Below are positions 24,820 to 31,950 of a stretch of DNA of 48,694 nucleotides, piece by piece. The stretch's first letter is position 1. Every line of letters begins with the position of its first letter. Source of the DNA: an uncultured Lachnospiraceae bacterium (lineage in GTDB: Bacteria > Bacillota > Clostridia > Lachnospirales > Lachnospiraceae); the NCBI GenBank assembly GCA_910577735.1, contig CAJTOO010000024.1, forward strand, positions 1-48,694, written 5' to 3'. Made by a program: the position numbers and the translations under genes. The notes below the pieces were generated by a model, which saw only the letters and a list, made by a program, of their open reading frames with translations, searched no databases and was not told the origin of the DNA.

Positions 24820-25566
24820 ATGAATAAAAAATTGATGGACCATGAATTGTGTGTTATCACAGGCGCATCCAGCGGTATCGCAAGAGGGATTGCGGAACGT
24901 TTCCTGGAAGAAGGCGCAGACCTTATCGTTGCAGATTATGATGTGGAGACGGCTAAAAAGGTTTATGGAGAGCATCCTCAGGTGGTCGATATTCTGAAAG
25001 TGGATGCTACCAAGGTGGAAGACCTGAACAAAATCGCAGAAGCGGTAAAGAAAACCGGACGTAAGGTGAAGGCGGTTCTTCCCATTGTGGGCAACGGTCC
25101 CACCAATATGATTCCGGATGTCACACCGCAAGAGTTTCATCTGACCATGGATTTGAATGTATTTTCTGCCTTTTTTACCGTACAGAAGGTGCTCCCCTAT
25201 ATGTCTGAAAAGTCTGCCATTGTGCTGATTTCTTCCATTGCAGGCTTTCAGGGAGGCTCCAATAATATCGTCTATAATGCAGCGAAGGCGGCTGTTCGCT
25301 CCATGGCGCGTTCCTTTGCCGGTGAACTGGCATGTAAGGGCATCCGTGCCAACGCGATCAGCCCAGGACCCACGGAGACGAAAGGATTTACAGAATTTAT
25401 CAATGAGAATGATGAGGCCAGAAATGGCATTATAGCCAATATTCCGTTAGGCCATATCGGCCAGCCAAGTGAGATTGCGGCCATTGCCCTGTTCTTAGCG
25501 TCAGATGAAGCGTCTTATGTGACAGGAGCGGAAGTGATCGCGGACGGCGGATTTACCAACAGATAA
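24820..25566 (+). CDS. Short-chain dehydrogenase/reductase
   Basis: This 248-residue classical SDR has the cofactor motif TGASSGIARG (14-23), an atypical LPIVGNG in place of NNAG, the catalytic S139 (LISSIAG), Y152 and K156 (YNAAKAAV), and the C-terminal ISPGPTETKG and YVTGAEVIADGGF blocks. D38 in VADYD suggests NAD(H) preference. It probably reduces or oxidises an intermediate of the pathway served by the cluster. GGAAAGGAAA precedes the ATG. It lies between GH43 and the second VOC gene on one transcript. Confidence 0.92.
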   Translation: MNKKLMDHELCVITGASSGIARGIAERFLEEGADLIVADYDVETAKKVYGEHPQVVDILKVDATKVEDLNKIAEAVKKTGRKVKAVLPIVGNGPTNMIPDVTPQEFHLTMDLNVFSAFFTVQKVLPYMSEKSAIVLISSIAGFQGGSNNIVYNAAKAAVRSMARSFAGELACKGIRANAISPGPTETKGFTEFINENDEARNGIIANIPLGHIGQPSEIAAIALFLASDEASYVTGAEVIADGGFTNR

Positions 25567-25639
25567 AAGATATCGTCAACGGGATGTTGGATCTTGTTTA
25601 CGATAGACAGGATAAAAATAAAGGAAAGAGGAAAAAGAA

Positions 25640-26104
25640 ATGGCATTATCCAGCACAAATATTGTGAAAGTAATCGTAGTAACAGATGACCTTGAGAAAA
25701 CCGTAAATGCGTATCAGAAGCTTCTTGGAACAGGTACTGCGCCGGCAGAGGAAACCGAGCACAAACAGATTCGTACACCTTTCACGGTATATAAAGGCGA
25801 ACCCATCACAGACACGCCCATGAAAGTGGAGAGTGTTTTCAGTGATAATTTCTGGTTTGAGATCATTCAGCCTCTTGGCGACAAGGATCCCTGGGCACAG
25901 TGGCTCAAAGAGCATGGCACCTCCATCTGCTCCATCTGCCTTCTCACAGACGGTCCCCTGGAGAGGGATGAGGAAGTCATGAAAGATGCCGGCTACGAAT
26001 CCATCTTCAAGCAGGAAAAGGGGTATGAAGCTTATGAGTACTTTGATGCGGCCAAAGATATGGGTGTTCTTGTGGAGGTGAAGGAGCACTACCAGGAAAA
26101 TTGA
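25640..26104 (+). CDS. Divergent VOC-family protein lacking part of the metal site
   Basis: This 154-residue protein matches the first VOC protein of the cluster in length and layout (shared YKGEP, E-x-I-Q-P and EHG landmarks). The metal ligands are half lost: K10 replaces Q12, C97/S98 replace H98/H99; only E74 and E146 remain. It may be a non-catalytic partner of the first VOC protein, or an enzyme with another mechanism. Its ribosome binding site is AAAGAGG. A terminator follows about 90 bases later, closing the cluster. Confidence 0.8.
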   Translation: MALSSTNIVKVIVVTDDLEKTVNAYQKLLGTGTAPAEETEHKQIRTPFTVYKGEPITDTPMKVESVFSDNFWFEIIQPLGDKDPWAQWLKEHGTSICSICLLTDGPLERDEEVMKDAGYESIFKQEKGYEAYEYFDAAKDMGVLVEVKEHYQEN

Positions 26105-26193
26105 TTGCTTAAAACACTGCTATTATGGTAGAGAATAAAGAAAAGTACCATATATACAAGGAAAAATTATAATATTGCAAGTTTGCAAAAGAG

Positions 26194-26236
26194 AACAGGG
26201 TTGAAAGCGTAGGGAAGCTTGTCAGCCCTGTTTTTT
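26194..26236 (+). terminator. Terminator of the carbohydrate locus
   Basis: AACAGGG (26194-26200) pairs with CCCTGTT (26226-26232), with an inner AAGC/GCTT helix, followed by a T-run (26231-26236). Confidence 0.75.
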
Positions 26237-26279
26237 GTATTGGCAGGTTTGCGGTGCACAATTGCACCTTTCTGGGCAG

Positions 26280-28121
26280 CTATTTCTTCGCTGCCGCTGA
26301 AATAGCCGCACGCTTCCGGAGTGTGGGATCCAGAATCTTTTTACGGATCCGCAGGCTCTTGGGCGTTACCTCCAAAAGTTCATCCGTATCAATAAATTCG
26401 AGGGCCTGCTCTAAACTCAATACCCTTGGCGGTGTGAGGCGCAGCGCTTCGTCCGCGCTGGAGGAACGGGTGTTGGTGAGCTGCTTTTTCTTGCAGACAT
26501 TCAGTTCAATATCCTCACCGCGGCCATTCTGTCCGACGATCATGCCGGAATATACTTTGGTGCCGGGGCCGATGAAAAGGGTGCCGCGCTCCTGGGCGTT
26601 GAAGAGACCGTAGGTGATGGCTTCCCCTGCCTCGAAAGCGATCAGAGAACCCTGCTTGCGGTACTGGATATCTCCCTTATAAGGGCCGTAACCGTCGAAG
26701 ATCGTGTTCATGATGCCGTTACCCTTGGTGTCGGTCATGAATTCGCCGCGATAGCCAATCAGTCCCCGGGAAGGGATGGAGAATTCCAGACGGCTGTAAC
26801 CGCCGGAAGCCATGCCCATGTTTTTCAGTTCGCCCTTGCGCAGGCTCAGCTTCTCGATGACCGTTCCGGAGAATTCTTCCGGCACGTCCACGTAACACAG
26901 CTCCATGGGTTCTAGTTTCTTGCCGTTTTCATCTGTTTTATATAATACTTCCGCTTTGCTGACGGCGAACTCGTAGCCTTCCCGGCGCATATTTTCAATC
27001 AGGACGGACAAATGCAGCTCACCGCGGCCGGATACCTTAAAGGCTTCGGTGGTATCTGTCTCCTCTACCCGCAAGGACACATCTGTATTGAGCTCCTTAA
27101 ACAGTCTGTCACGCAGATGACGGCTGGTGACATATTTACCTTCCTGACCCGCCAGCGGGGAATCATTGACCATAAAGTGCATGGCGATGGTAGGTTCCGA
27201 AATTTTCTGGAAAGGAATGGGTTTGGGCGCATCAGGAGAGCAGAGGGTGTCTCCGATGTGAATGTCTGTAATGCCGGAGATCGCCACGATAGCGCCGATA
27301 CCGGCTTCTTTGACTTCTACCTTGTTCAGACCGTCATACTCGTAGAGTTTGCTGATCTTTACTTTCTTTTGCTTCTCCGGTTCGTGGTGGTTTACGATGA
27401 CCACTTCCTGGTTGACTTTGACGGAGCCATTGTCAACCTTTCCCACACCGATACGTCCCACATACTCGTTGTAGTCGATGGTGCTGATCAGTACCTGTGT
27501 ACCCGCGTCGGGATCGCCCTGGGGCGCCGGGATGTGCTCGATGATGGTGTCAAAGAGGGGTGTCATATCACCGCCTTTCACGGTCAGCTGTGTGCTTGCA
27601 GTGCCGGCTTTGGCGGAAGCATAGACGAAGGGGCAGTCGAGCTGCTCATCATTGGCATCTAAATCCATGAAAAGCTCCAGCACCTCATCCACCACCTGAA
27701 TGGGTCTTGCCTCCGGTCTGTCACACTTGTTGATACAGACGATGACGGATAAATCCAGTTCCAGGGCCTTTTTTAAGACAAATTTGGTCTGGGGCATAGG
27801 ACCCTCGAAAGCGTCCACCACCAGGATGACGCCATTTACCATCTTAAGCACCCGTTCTACTTCGCCGCCGAAATCAGCGTGGCCGGGGGTGTCGATGATA
27901 TTGATCTTGACATCTTTATACGTAACAGCGGTATTTTTGGAGAGGATTGTGATACCGCGCTCTTTCTCGATATCGTTGGAGTCCATGACCCGCTCTGCCA
28001 CTTCCTGATTTTCTCTGAATACACCGCTTTGTTTCAACAGCTCATCCACCAATGTGGTCTTACCGTGGTCAACGTGGGCGATAATGGCTATATTTCTTAC
28101 ATCTTCTCTTGTTTGCTTCAT
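26280..28121 (-). CDS. typA: Ribosome-associated GTPase TypA/BipA
   Basis: This 613-residue translational GTPase binds the 70S ribosome and aids assembly and stress growth. It shows the G domain motifs AHVDHGKTTLVDEL (G1), DTPGHADFGGEV (G3) and NKCDRPEARP (G4), then EF-G-like domains and the TypA-specific C-terminus (GYGPYKGDIQYRKQGSLIAFEAGEA). The start MKQTREDVRNIAIIAHVDHGKT is standard for the family. It runs convergent to the carbohydrate locus and divergent from the SSB-like gene. Confidence 0.97.
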   Translation of the reverse strand: MKQTREDVRNIAIIAHVDHGKTTLVDELLKQSGVFRENQEVAERVMDSNDIEKERGITILSKNTAVTYKDVKINIIDTPGHADFGGEVERVLKMVNGVILVVDAFEGPMPQTKFVLKKALELDLSVIVCINKCDRPEARPIQVVDEVLELFMDLDANDEQLDCPFVYASAKAGTASTQLTVKGGDMTPLFDTIIEHIPAPQGDPDAGTQVLISTIDYNEYVGRIGVGKVDNGSVKVNQEVVIVNHHEPEKQKKVKISKLYEYDGLNKVEVKEAGIGAIVAISGITDIHIGDTLCSPDAPKPIPFQKISEPTIAMHFMVNDSPLAGQEGKYVTSRHLRDRLFKELNTDVSLRVEETDTTEAFKVSGRGELHLSVLIENMRREGYEFAVSKAEVLYKTDENGKKLEPMELCYVDVPEEFSGTVIEKLSLRKGELKNMGMASGGYSRLEFSIPSRGLIGYRGEFMTDTKGNGIMNTIFDGYGPYKGDIQYRKQGSLIAFEAGEAITYGLFNAQERGTLFIGPGTKVYSGMIVGQNGRGEDIELNVCKKKQLTNTRSSSADEALRLTPPRVLSLEQALEFIDTDELLEVTPKSLRIRKKILDPTLRKRAAISAAAKK

Positions 28122-28391
28122 GTGTTACCATGCCTTTCTTGGAGTTGTGTTACTTCTTTACTTAAATAAATGCATAAACAGTAATTACCCTTAAACTTGG
28201 ACATTATATCACTAGTTCCCTCTTCTTGCAAGGGGGCCGGGAAATGGTGACAGAATGGAACCGGAATGGTGACTGGAATCAGCCCGCCGCGCGACCATTA
28301 ACAGTTCTATTTTCTTTCTTTATCCTATATATTGATAATACAATACTAAAAGGGATTCCTGCGGTTATGCAGTGTAGAAGGGAGAAGAAAC

Positions 28392-29024
28392 ATGACAGAT
28401 AAGGTAATTGAAAACAACCAGGTGGCGATTATGGGAGAAATCGTGAGCGATTTTTCTTTCAGCCATGAGATTTTTGGAGAGGGCTTCTATATGGTAGATA
28501 TCAGCGTGGATCGACTTAGTGAGTCAACTGATATCATACCGGTGATGGTGTCTGAACGCCTCATTGATGTGAGTGATGACTATAAAGGCATGAAGATTTG
28601 TGTCACAGGACAGTTCCGCTCCTATAACAGGCACGAGGAGAGGAAAAACAGGCTGGTTCTGTCTGTTTTTGCAAGAGAAATTGAATTTGTGGAGGATATC
28701 GGCGAGGGCGCGAAGACCAACCAGATCTTTTTAGATGGTTATATCTGTAAAGAGCCAATCTATCGTAAGACGCCGCTTGGCAGGGAGATTGCGGATCTGC
28801 TGCTTGCGGTCAACAGGCCTTATGGCAAATCGGACTACATACCTTGTATCTGTTGGGGACGCAACGCCAGGTTTGCCAGTAATTTTGAGGTGGGCAGCCG
28901 CTGTGCCATCTGGGGCAGGATCCAGAGCCGTGAATATATGAAGAAATTATCTGAGGAGCAGCTTGAGAGGCGGATAGCCTATGAGGTCTCAGTCAGCAAG
29001 CTGGAGATGGTGGAGGACGAGTGA
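28392..29024 (+). CDS. SSB-like protein with two OB folds
   Basis: This 210-residue protein looks like two tandem single-stranded-DNA-binding OB folds. The first (about 8-104) has NNQVAIMGEIVSDFSFSHE and ICVTGQFRSYN; the second (about 108-207) has TNQIFLDGYICKEPIYRKT and CAIWGRIQSREY. Both share the G-x-I-x-E start and the IP strand. It lacks the acidic DDDIPF-type tail of housekeeping SSB, so it should not recruit SSB partners in the usual way. It is a standalone gene between typA and a CobO-like gene. Confidence 0.75.
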   Translation: MTDKVIENNQVAIMGEIVSDFSFSHEIFGEGFYMVDISVDRLSESTDIIPVMVSERLIDVSDDYKGMKICVTGQFRSYNRHEERKNRLVLSVFAREIEFVEDIGEGAKTNQIFLDGYICKEPIYRKTPLGREIADLLLAVNRPYGKSDYIPCICWGRNARFASNFEVGSRCAIWGRIQSREYMKKLSEEQLERRIAYEVSVSKLEMVEDE

Positions 29025-29089
29025 GAGCCATAAGGATGTCTCATTCCCGCGAGGTATTCGAGTTATAATGTCTGACCTGAAATAAAAAG

Positions 29090-29118
29090 TTGCACAAAGT
29101 GACCAGTTGTGCTATGAT
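29090..29118 (+). promoter_or_regulatory. Promoter of the CobO-like gene
   Basis: TTGCAC (29090-29095), 17 bases, TATGAT (29113-29118), with TG one base before the -10. The gene starts at 29164. Confidence 0.7.
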
Positions 29119-29163
29119 ATGCAAACATAGGTTTTATCAAGGAAACGGACATGAGGTATCTAT

Positions 29164-29664
29164 ATGGGAAAAGGCATGATTCAGATCTATAGTGGAGAAG
29201 GTCATGGGAAATCTCCGGCTGCGCTTGGCAGGGCTGTTCAGGCAGCGTGCAGGGGGGAGTATGTGGTGATTATCCAGTTCCTGAAGGGAAGAGGACTGGC
29301 GGAATCAGAGTTTGTGAAACGTCTGGAACCGGAGATTAAGATATTCCGTTTTGAAAAGTCTGCGGAAGATTTTTCACAGTTATCAGAGGAACATAAAGGG
29401 GAAGAGAAACAAAATATCAGAAACGGCCTTAACTTTGCCAGAAAGATATTTCATACGGGAGAATGTTCTTTATTGATTCTGGATGAAGTGCTGGGTCTGA
29501 TAGACAATGGAATTATTACGGTGGAGGAGCTTAAGACGCTTCTTGCCGGCAAGCCTGAAGAGATGGAGATCATCATGACAGGAATCAGCTTAAATGATGA
29601 TGTCTGTGCTCTGGCGGATAATGTGACGAAAGTAGAGACCATGCATTTTAAGATTTGGGAATAG
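29164..29664 (+). CDS. CobO/BtuR-type ATP:corrinoid adenosyltransferase-like protein
   Basis: This 166-residue P-loop protein matches the CobO/CobA family, which adenosylates corrinoids. The start MGKGMIQIYSGEGHGKSPAALGRAVQAA carries the P-loop, with an unusual SP where the family normally has TT (GKGKTTAA), and LLILDEVLGLIDNGII is the Walker B region. The replaced P-loop threonine may reduce ATP use, so activity is uncertain. No other cobalamin genes are nearby. The gene has its own promoter. Confidence 0.8.
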   Translation: MGKGMIQIYSGEGHGKSPAALGRAVQAACRGEYVVIIQFLKGRGLAESEFVKRLEPEIKIFRFEKSAEDFSQLSEEHKGEEKQNIRNGLNFARKIFHTGECSLLILDEVLGLIDNGIITVEELKTLLAGKPEEMEIIMTGISLNDDVCALADNVTKVETMHFKIWE

Positions 29665-29689
29665 TAGTACCTGTCCGGGTATCTTTTGA

Positions 29690-29718
29690 TTGACAGAAAG
29701 AAGCCTGAGTGCTATTAT
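29690..29718 (+). promoter_or_regulatory. Promoter of the lysine riboswitch-dapA unit
   Basis: A consensus TTGACA (29690-29695), 17 bases, TATTAT (29713-29718). Transcription would begin about 15 bases before the riboswitch. Confidence 0.85.
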
Positions 29719-29737
29719 AATTTCAATATTATAGAGT

Positions 29738-29953
29738 TTGATAGAGGTTGCGTTTTTTATCAGTATGGATGCGGATGCGGCAGGCGCAGGAGAAGTGTCG
29801 GGAAAGGAAAAGACGCCGAAAGGGGAGGCTTCCTGTTCGCCTTTGCCTTGGGCATGCAGTGAAGAACTGCATGACTGTCATCGTTCGATGGGGCGCTATC
29901 CAGACCAGAAATGGCAGACTATAAGACTGGCCCTGTGTGGTCAGTCTTTTTTT
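29738..29953 (+). promoter_or_regulatory. Lysine riboswitch (L box) with terminator
   Basis: The characteristic blocks appear in order: GATAGAGGTTGCG (29740-29752), CAGTAT, GGAGAAG, GACGCCGAAAGGGGAGGC, the GCATGCAGT...ACTGCATG helix, GACTGTCAT and GGGGCGCTATC. P1 pairs GATAG (29740-29744) with CTATC (29896-29900). Downstream, AAGACTGGCC (29923-29932) and GGTCAGTCTT (29939-29948) with a T-run form the expression-platform terminator. Lysine binding should stop transcription before dapA. Confidence 0.92.
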
Positions 29954-30000
29954 AAAACAGGGGCGCGTCAGAAAACCACATCATAGCGGGAGGAAAGTAT

Positions 30001-30897
30001 ATGGCGATTTTTAAAGGGGCGGGCGTTGCGATTGTCACACCGTTTCACGAGGACGGCAGTATTCATTACGAGAAATTTGCACAGCTTGTGGAGGAGCAGA
30101 TTGCAGGCGGCACGGACGCTATCATCGTCTGCGGAACCACAGGGGAGTCATCCACTTTGACACATGAGGAGCATCTGGATCTGATCCGGTTTTGTGTGGA
30201 GACGGTAAAGGGCAGGGTGCCTGTGGTGGCTGGAACTGGTTCTAACTGTACACAGACGGCAGTCTATCTGTCGCAGGAAGCGGAGAAATACGGCGCGGAT
30301 GCCTTGCTTTTGGTGACGCCTTATTATAACAAGGCCACGCAGAATGGTCTGTTCGCACATTATAAGAAAGTGGCGGATTCGGTGAAACTGCCAATCATTC
30401 TGTACAATGTGCCCAGCAGGACAGGATGCAATATCCAGCCCCAGACAGCAGTGCGGCTGTGTACAGAGGTGGAGAACATCGTGGGCATCAAGGAAGCCAG
30501 CGGCAATATCTCCCAGGTTGCGAAACTGCAGTCTCTGGCAGACGGTAAGGTGGATGTATATTCCGGCAATGACGATCAGATCGTGCCGATCTTATCTCTG
30601 GGCGGTAAGGGAGTGATTTCCGTTTTGTCCAATGTGGCACCGAGGCAGACCCATGATATCTGCCAGAAATTCTTCGACGGTGATGTGGAGGGCAGCATGC
30701 AGGAACAGCTTCGGGCTATCGATCTGTGTGATGCGCTGTTTTGTGAGGTCAACCCGATTCCGGTAAAGGCGGCGCTCAATCTGATGGGCAAGGAAGTGGG
30801 TCCGGCGCGGATGCCCTTGTCTGAGATGGAACCGCAGAATGTGGAGAGACTCAAGAAGGCCATGCAGGAGTATGGGATTCTTGCCAAAGAAGCGTAA
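30001..30897 (+). CDS. dapA: 4-hydroxy-tetrahydrodipicolinate synthase
   Basis: This 298-residue enzyme condenses pyruvate with aspartate semialdehyde, the first committed step to lysine and diaminopimelate. Key residues are all present: T46/T47 (GTTGESSTL), Y135 (IILYNVPSRTG), R140 and the Schiff-base lysine K164 (VGIKEASGN). AGGAGGAAAG leads the ATG. It is controlled by the lysine riboswitch directly upstream. A strong terminator separates it from dapB, so lysine control may act on dapA alone. Confidence 0.97.
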   Translation: MAIFKGAGVAIVTPFHEDGSIHYEKFAQLVEEQIAGGTDAIIVCGTTGESSTLTHEEHLDLIRFCVETVKGRVPVVAGTGSNCTQTAVYLSQEAEKYGADALLLVTPYYNKATQNGLFAHYKKVADSVKLPIILYNVPSRTGCNIQPQTAVRLCTEVENIVGIKEASGNISQVAKLQSLADGKVDVYSGNDDQIVPILSLGGKGVISVLSNVAPRQTHDICQKFFDGDVEGSMQEQLRAIDLCDALFCEVNPIPVKAALNLMGKEVGPARMPLSEMEPQNVERLKKAMQEYGILAKEA

Positions 30898-30960
30898 GAG
30901 TGCAGCATCAGAGCAGTGGTATGATGACGCAGATGTAACAGGATAAGAGAAAGAAACGCA

Positions 30961-30996
30961 AAACGTCTGTTAAAGAAACATTTAGCAGACGTTTTT
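30961..30996 (+). terminator. Terminator between dapA and dapB
   Basis: A 14-bp stem with one G-U pair, 30961-30974 with 30981-30994 (AAACGTCTG...CAGACGTTT), followed by a T-run. Confidence 0.85.
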
Positions 30997-31091
30997 AGCT
31001 AAAAATGTATGGTGAATTTAGATTATCTCTTTAAAAGTGTGTGAAAAAGGGACACTGCCAAGACAAAAGCAGTGCAGAAAGGGAGGAAAGT

Positions 31092-31847
31092 ATGGTAAAG
31101 GTAATTATGCATGGCTGTAATGGTAAAATGGGACAGACTATTTCCGGGCTTATTCAGGCAGATGATGAGATAGAGATCGTGGCAGGTGTGGATGCCAGGG
31201 ATGAGGGCAATAATCCATATCCGGTGTTTACAGATATCGCTTCCTGTACGGTGGCGGCAGACGCGGTCATTGATTTCTCCGTGGCGCCCGCAGTGGATGG
31301 ACTGCTGGATTACTGTGTGAAGAAACAGGTTCCCTGTGTACTGTGTACTACGGGTCTTTCAGAAGAACAGCTGCAGAAGGTGAAAGAGGCTTCCGAGAAG
31401 GTGGCTGTTCTCAAATCAGCCAATATGTCTCTGGGAATCAATATGCTGTTGAAACTCTTAAAGGAGGCTGCGCAGACTTTGGCGCCGGCGGGATTTGATA
31501 TGGAGATTGTGGAGAAGCACCACAACCAGAAGTTGGATGCGCCCAGCGGCACAGCGCTTGCGTTGGCAGATGCGATAAACGATCAGATGGACAATGCCTA
31601 TACGTATGTCTATGACAGAAGCCAGGTCAGGGAGAAGAGAGATACCAAGGAGATTGGCATCAGTGCGGTCAGGGGCGGCACCATCGTGGGTGATCATGAT
31701 GTGATTTTTGCTGGAGCAGATGAGGTGGTCACTTTCTCGCATAGAGCATATTCCAAGGCGGTATTTGGCAAGGGAGCCATACAGGCGGCAAAATTCTTAA
31801 AGGGGCGTCCGGCCGGCATGTATGATATGGCGGATGTGATAGGATAA
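31092..31847 (+). CDS. dapB: 4-hydroxy-tetrahydrodipicolinate reductase
   Basis: This 251-residue enzyme carries out the second step of the lysine/diaminopimelate branch. The nucleotide motif HGCNGKMGQTI (7-17) and the catalytic stretch EKHHNQKLDAPSGTAL (H143, H144, K147) are complete. GGAGGAAAG precedes the ATG at 31092; an in-frame GTG at 31041 would add a non-family extension. It follows dapA but lies behind a terminator, so it probably has its own promoter in 31000-31090. Confidence 0.96.
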   Translation: MVKVIMHGCNGKMGQTISGLIQADDEIEIVAGVDARDEGNNPYPVFTDIASCTVAADAVIDFSVAPAVDGLLDYCVKKQVPCVLCTTGLSEEQLQKVKEASEKVAVLKSANMSLGINMLLKLLKEAAQTLAPAGFDMEIVEKHHNQKLDAPSGTALALADAINDQMDNAYTYVYDRSQVREKRDTKEIGISAVRGGTIVGDHDVIFAGADEVVTFSHRAYSKAVFGKGAIQAAKFLKGRPAGMYDMADVIG

Positions 31848-31950
31848 ACTCTGACATCATGACAGAGTTCTACAAAAACGCGATATATAAAACGATATTT
31901 AACAGAAAATGTGTCAGATGGAATGACTGCACAGATAGTTGGCTGATAGA

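Noticed and set aside
15181..26104. A C-glycoside deglycosylation (Dgp/Dfg) cluster
   Set aside because: Gfo/Idh and TIM-barrel genes fit, but the characteristic small partner subunit is not seen; VOC proteins take that place, so the name is not justified.
29738..29986. 82-codon frame before dapA
   Set aside because: It is the lysine riboswitch and its terminator read as protein; no ribosome binding site.
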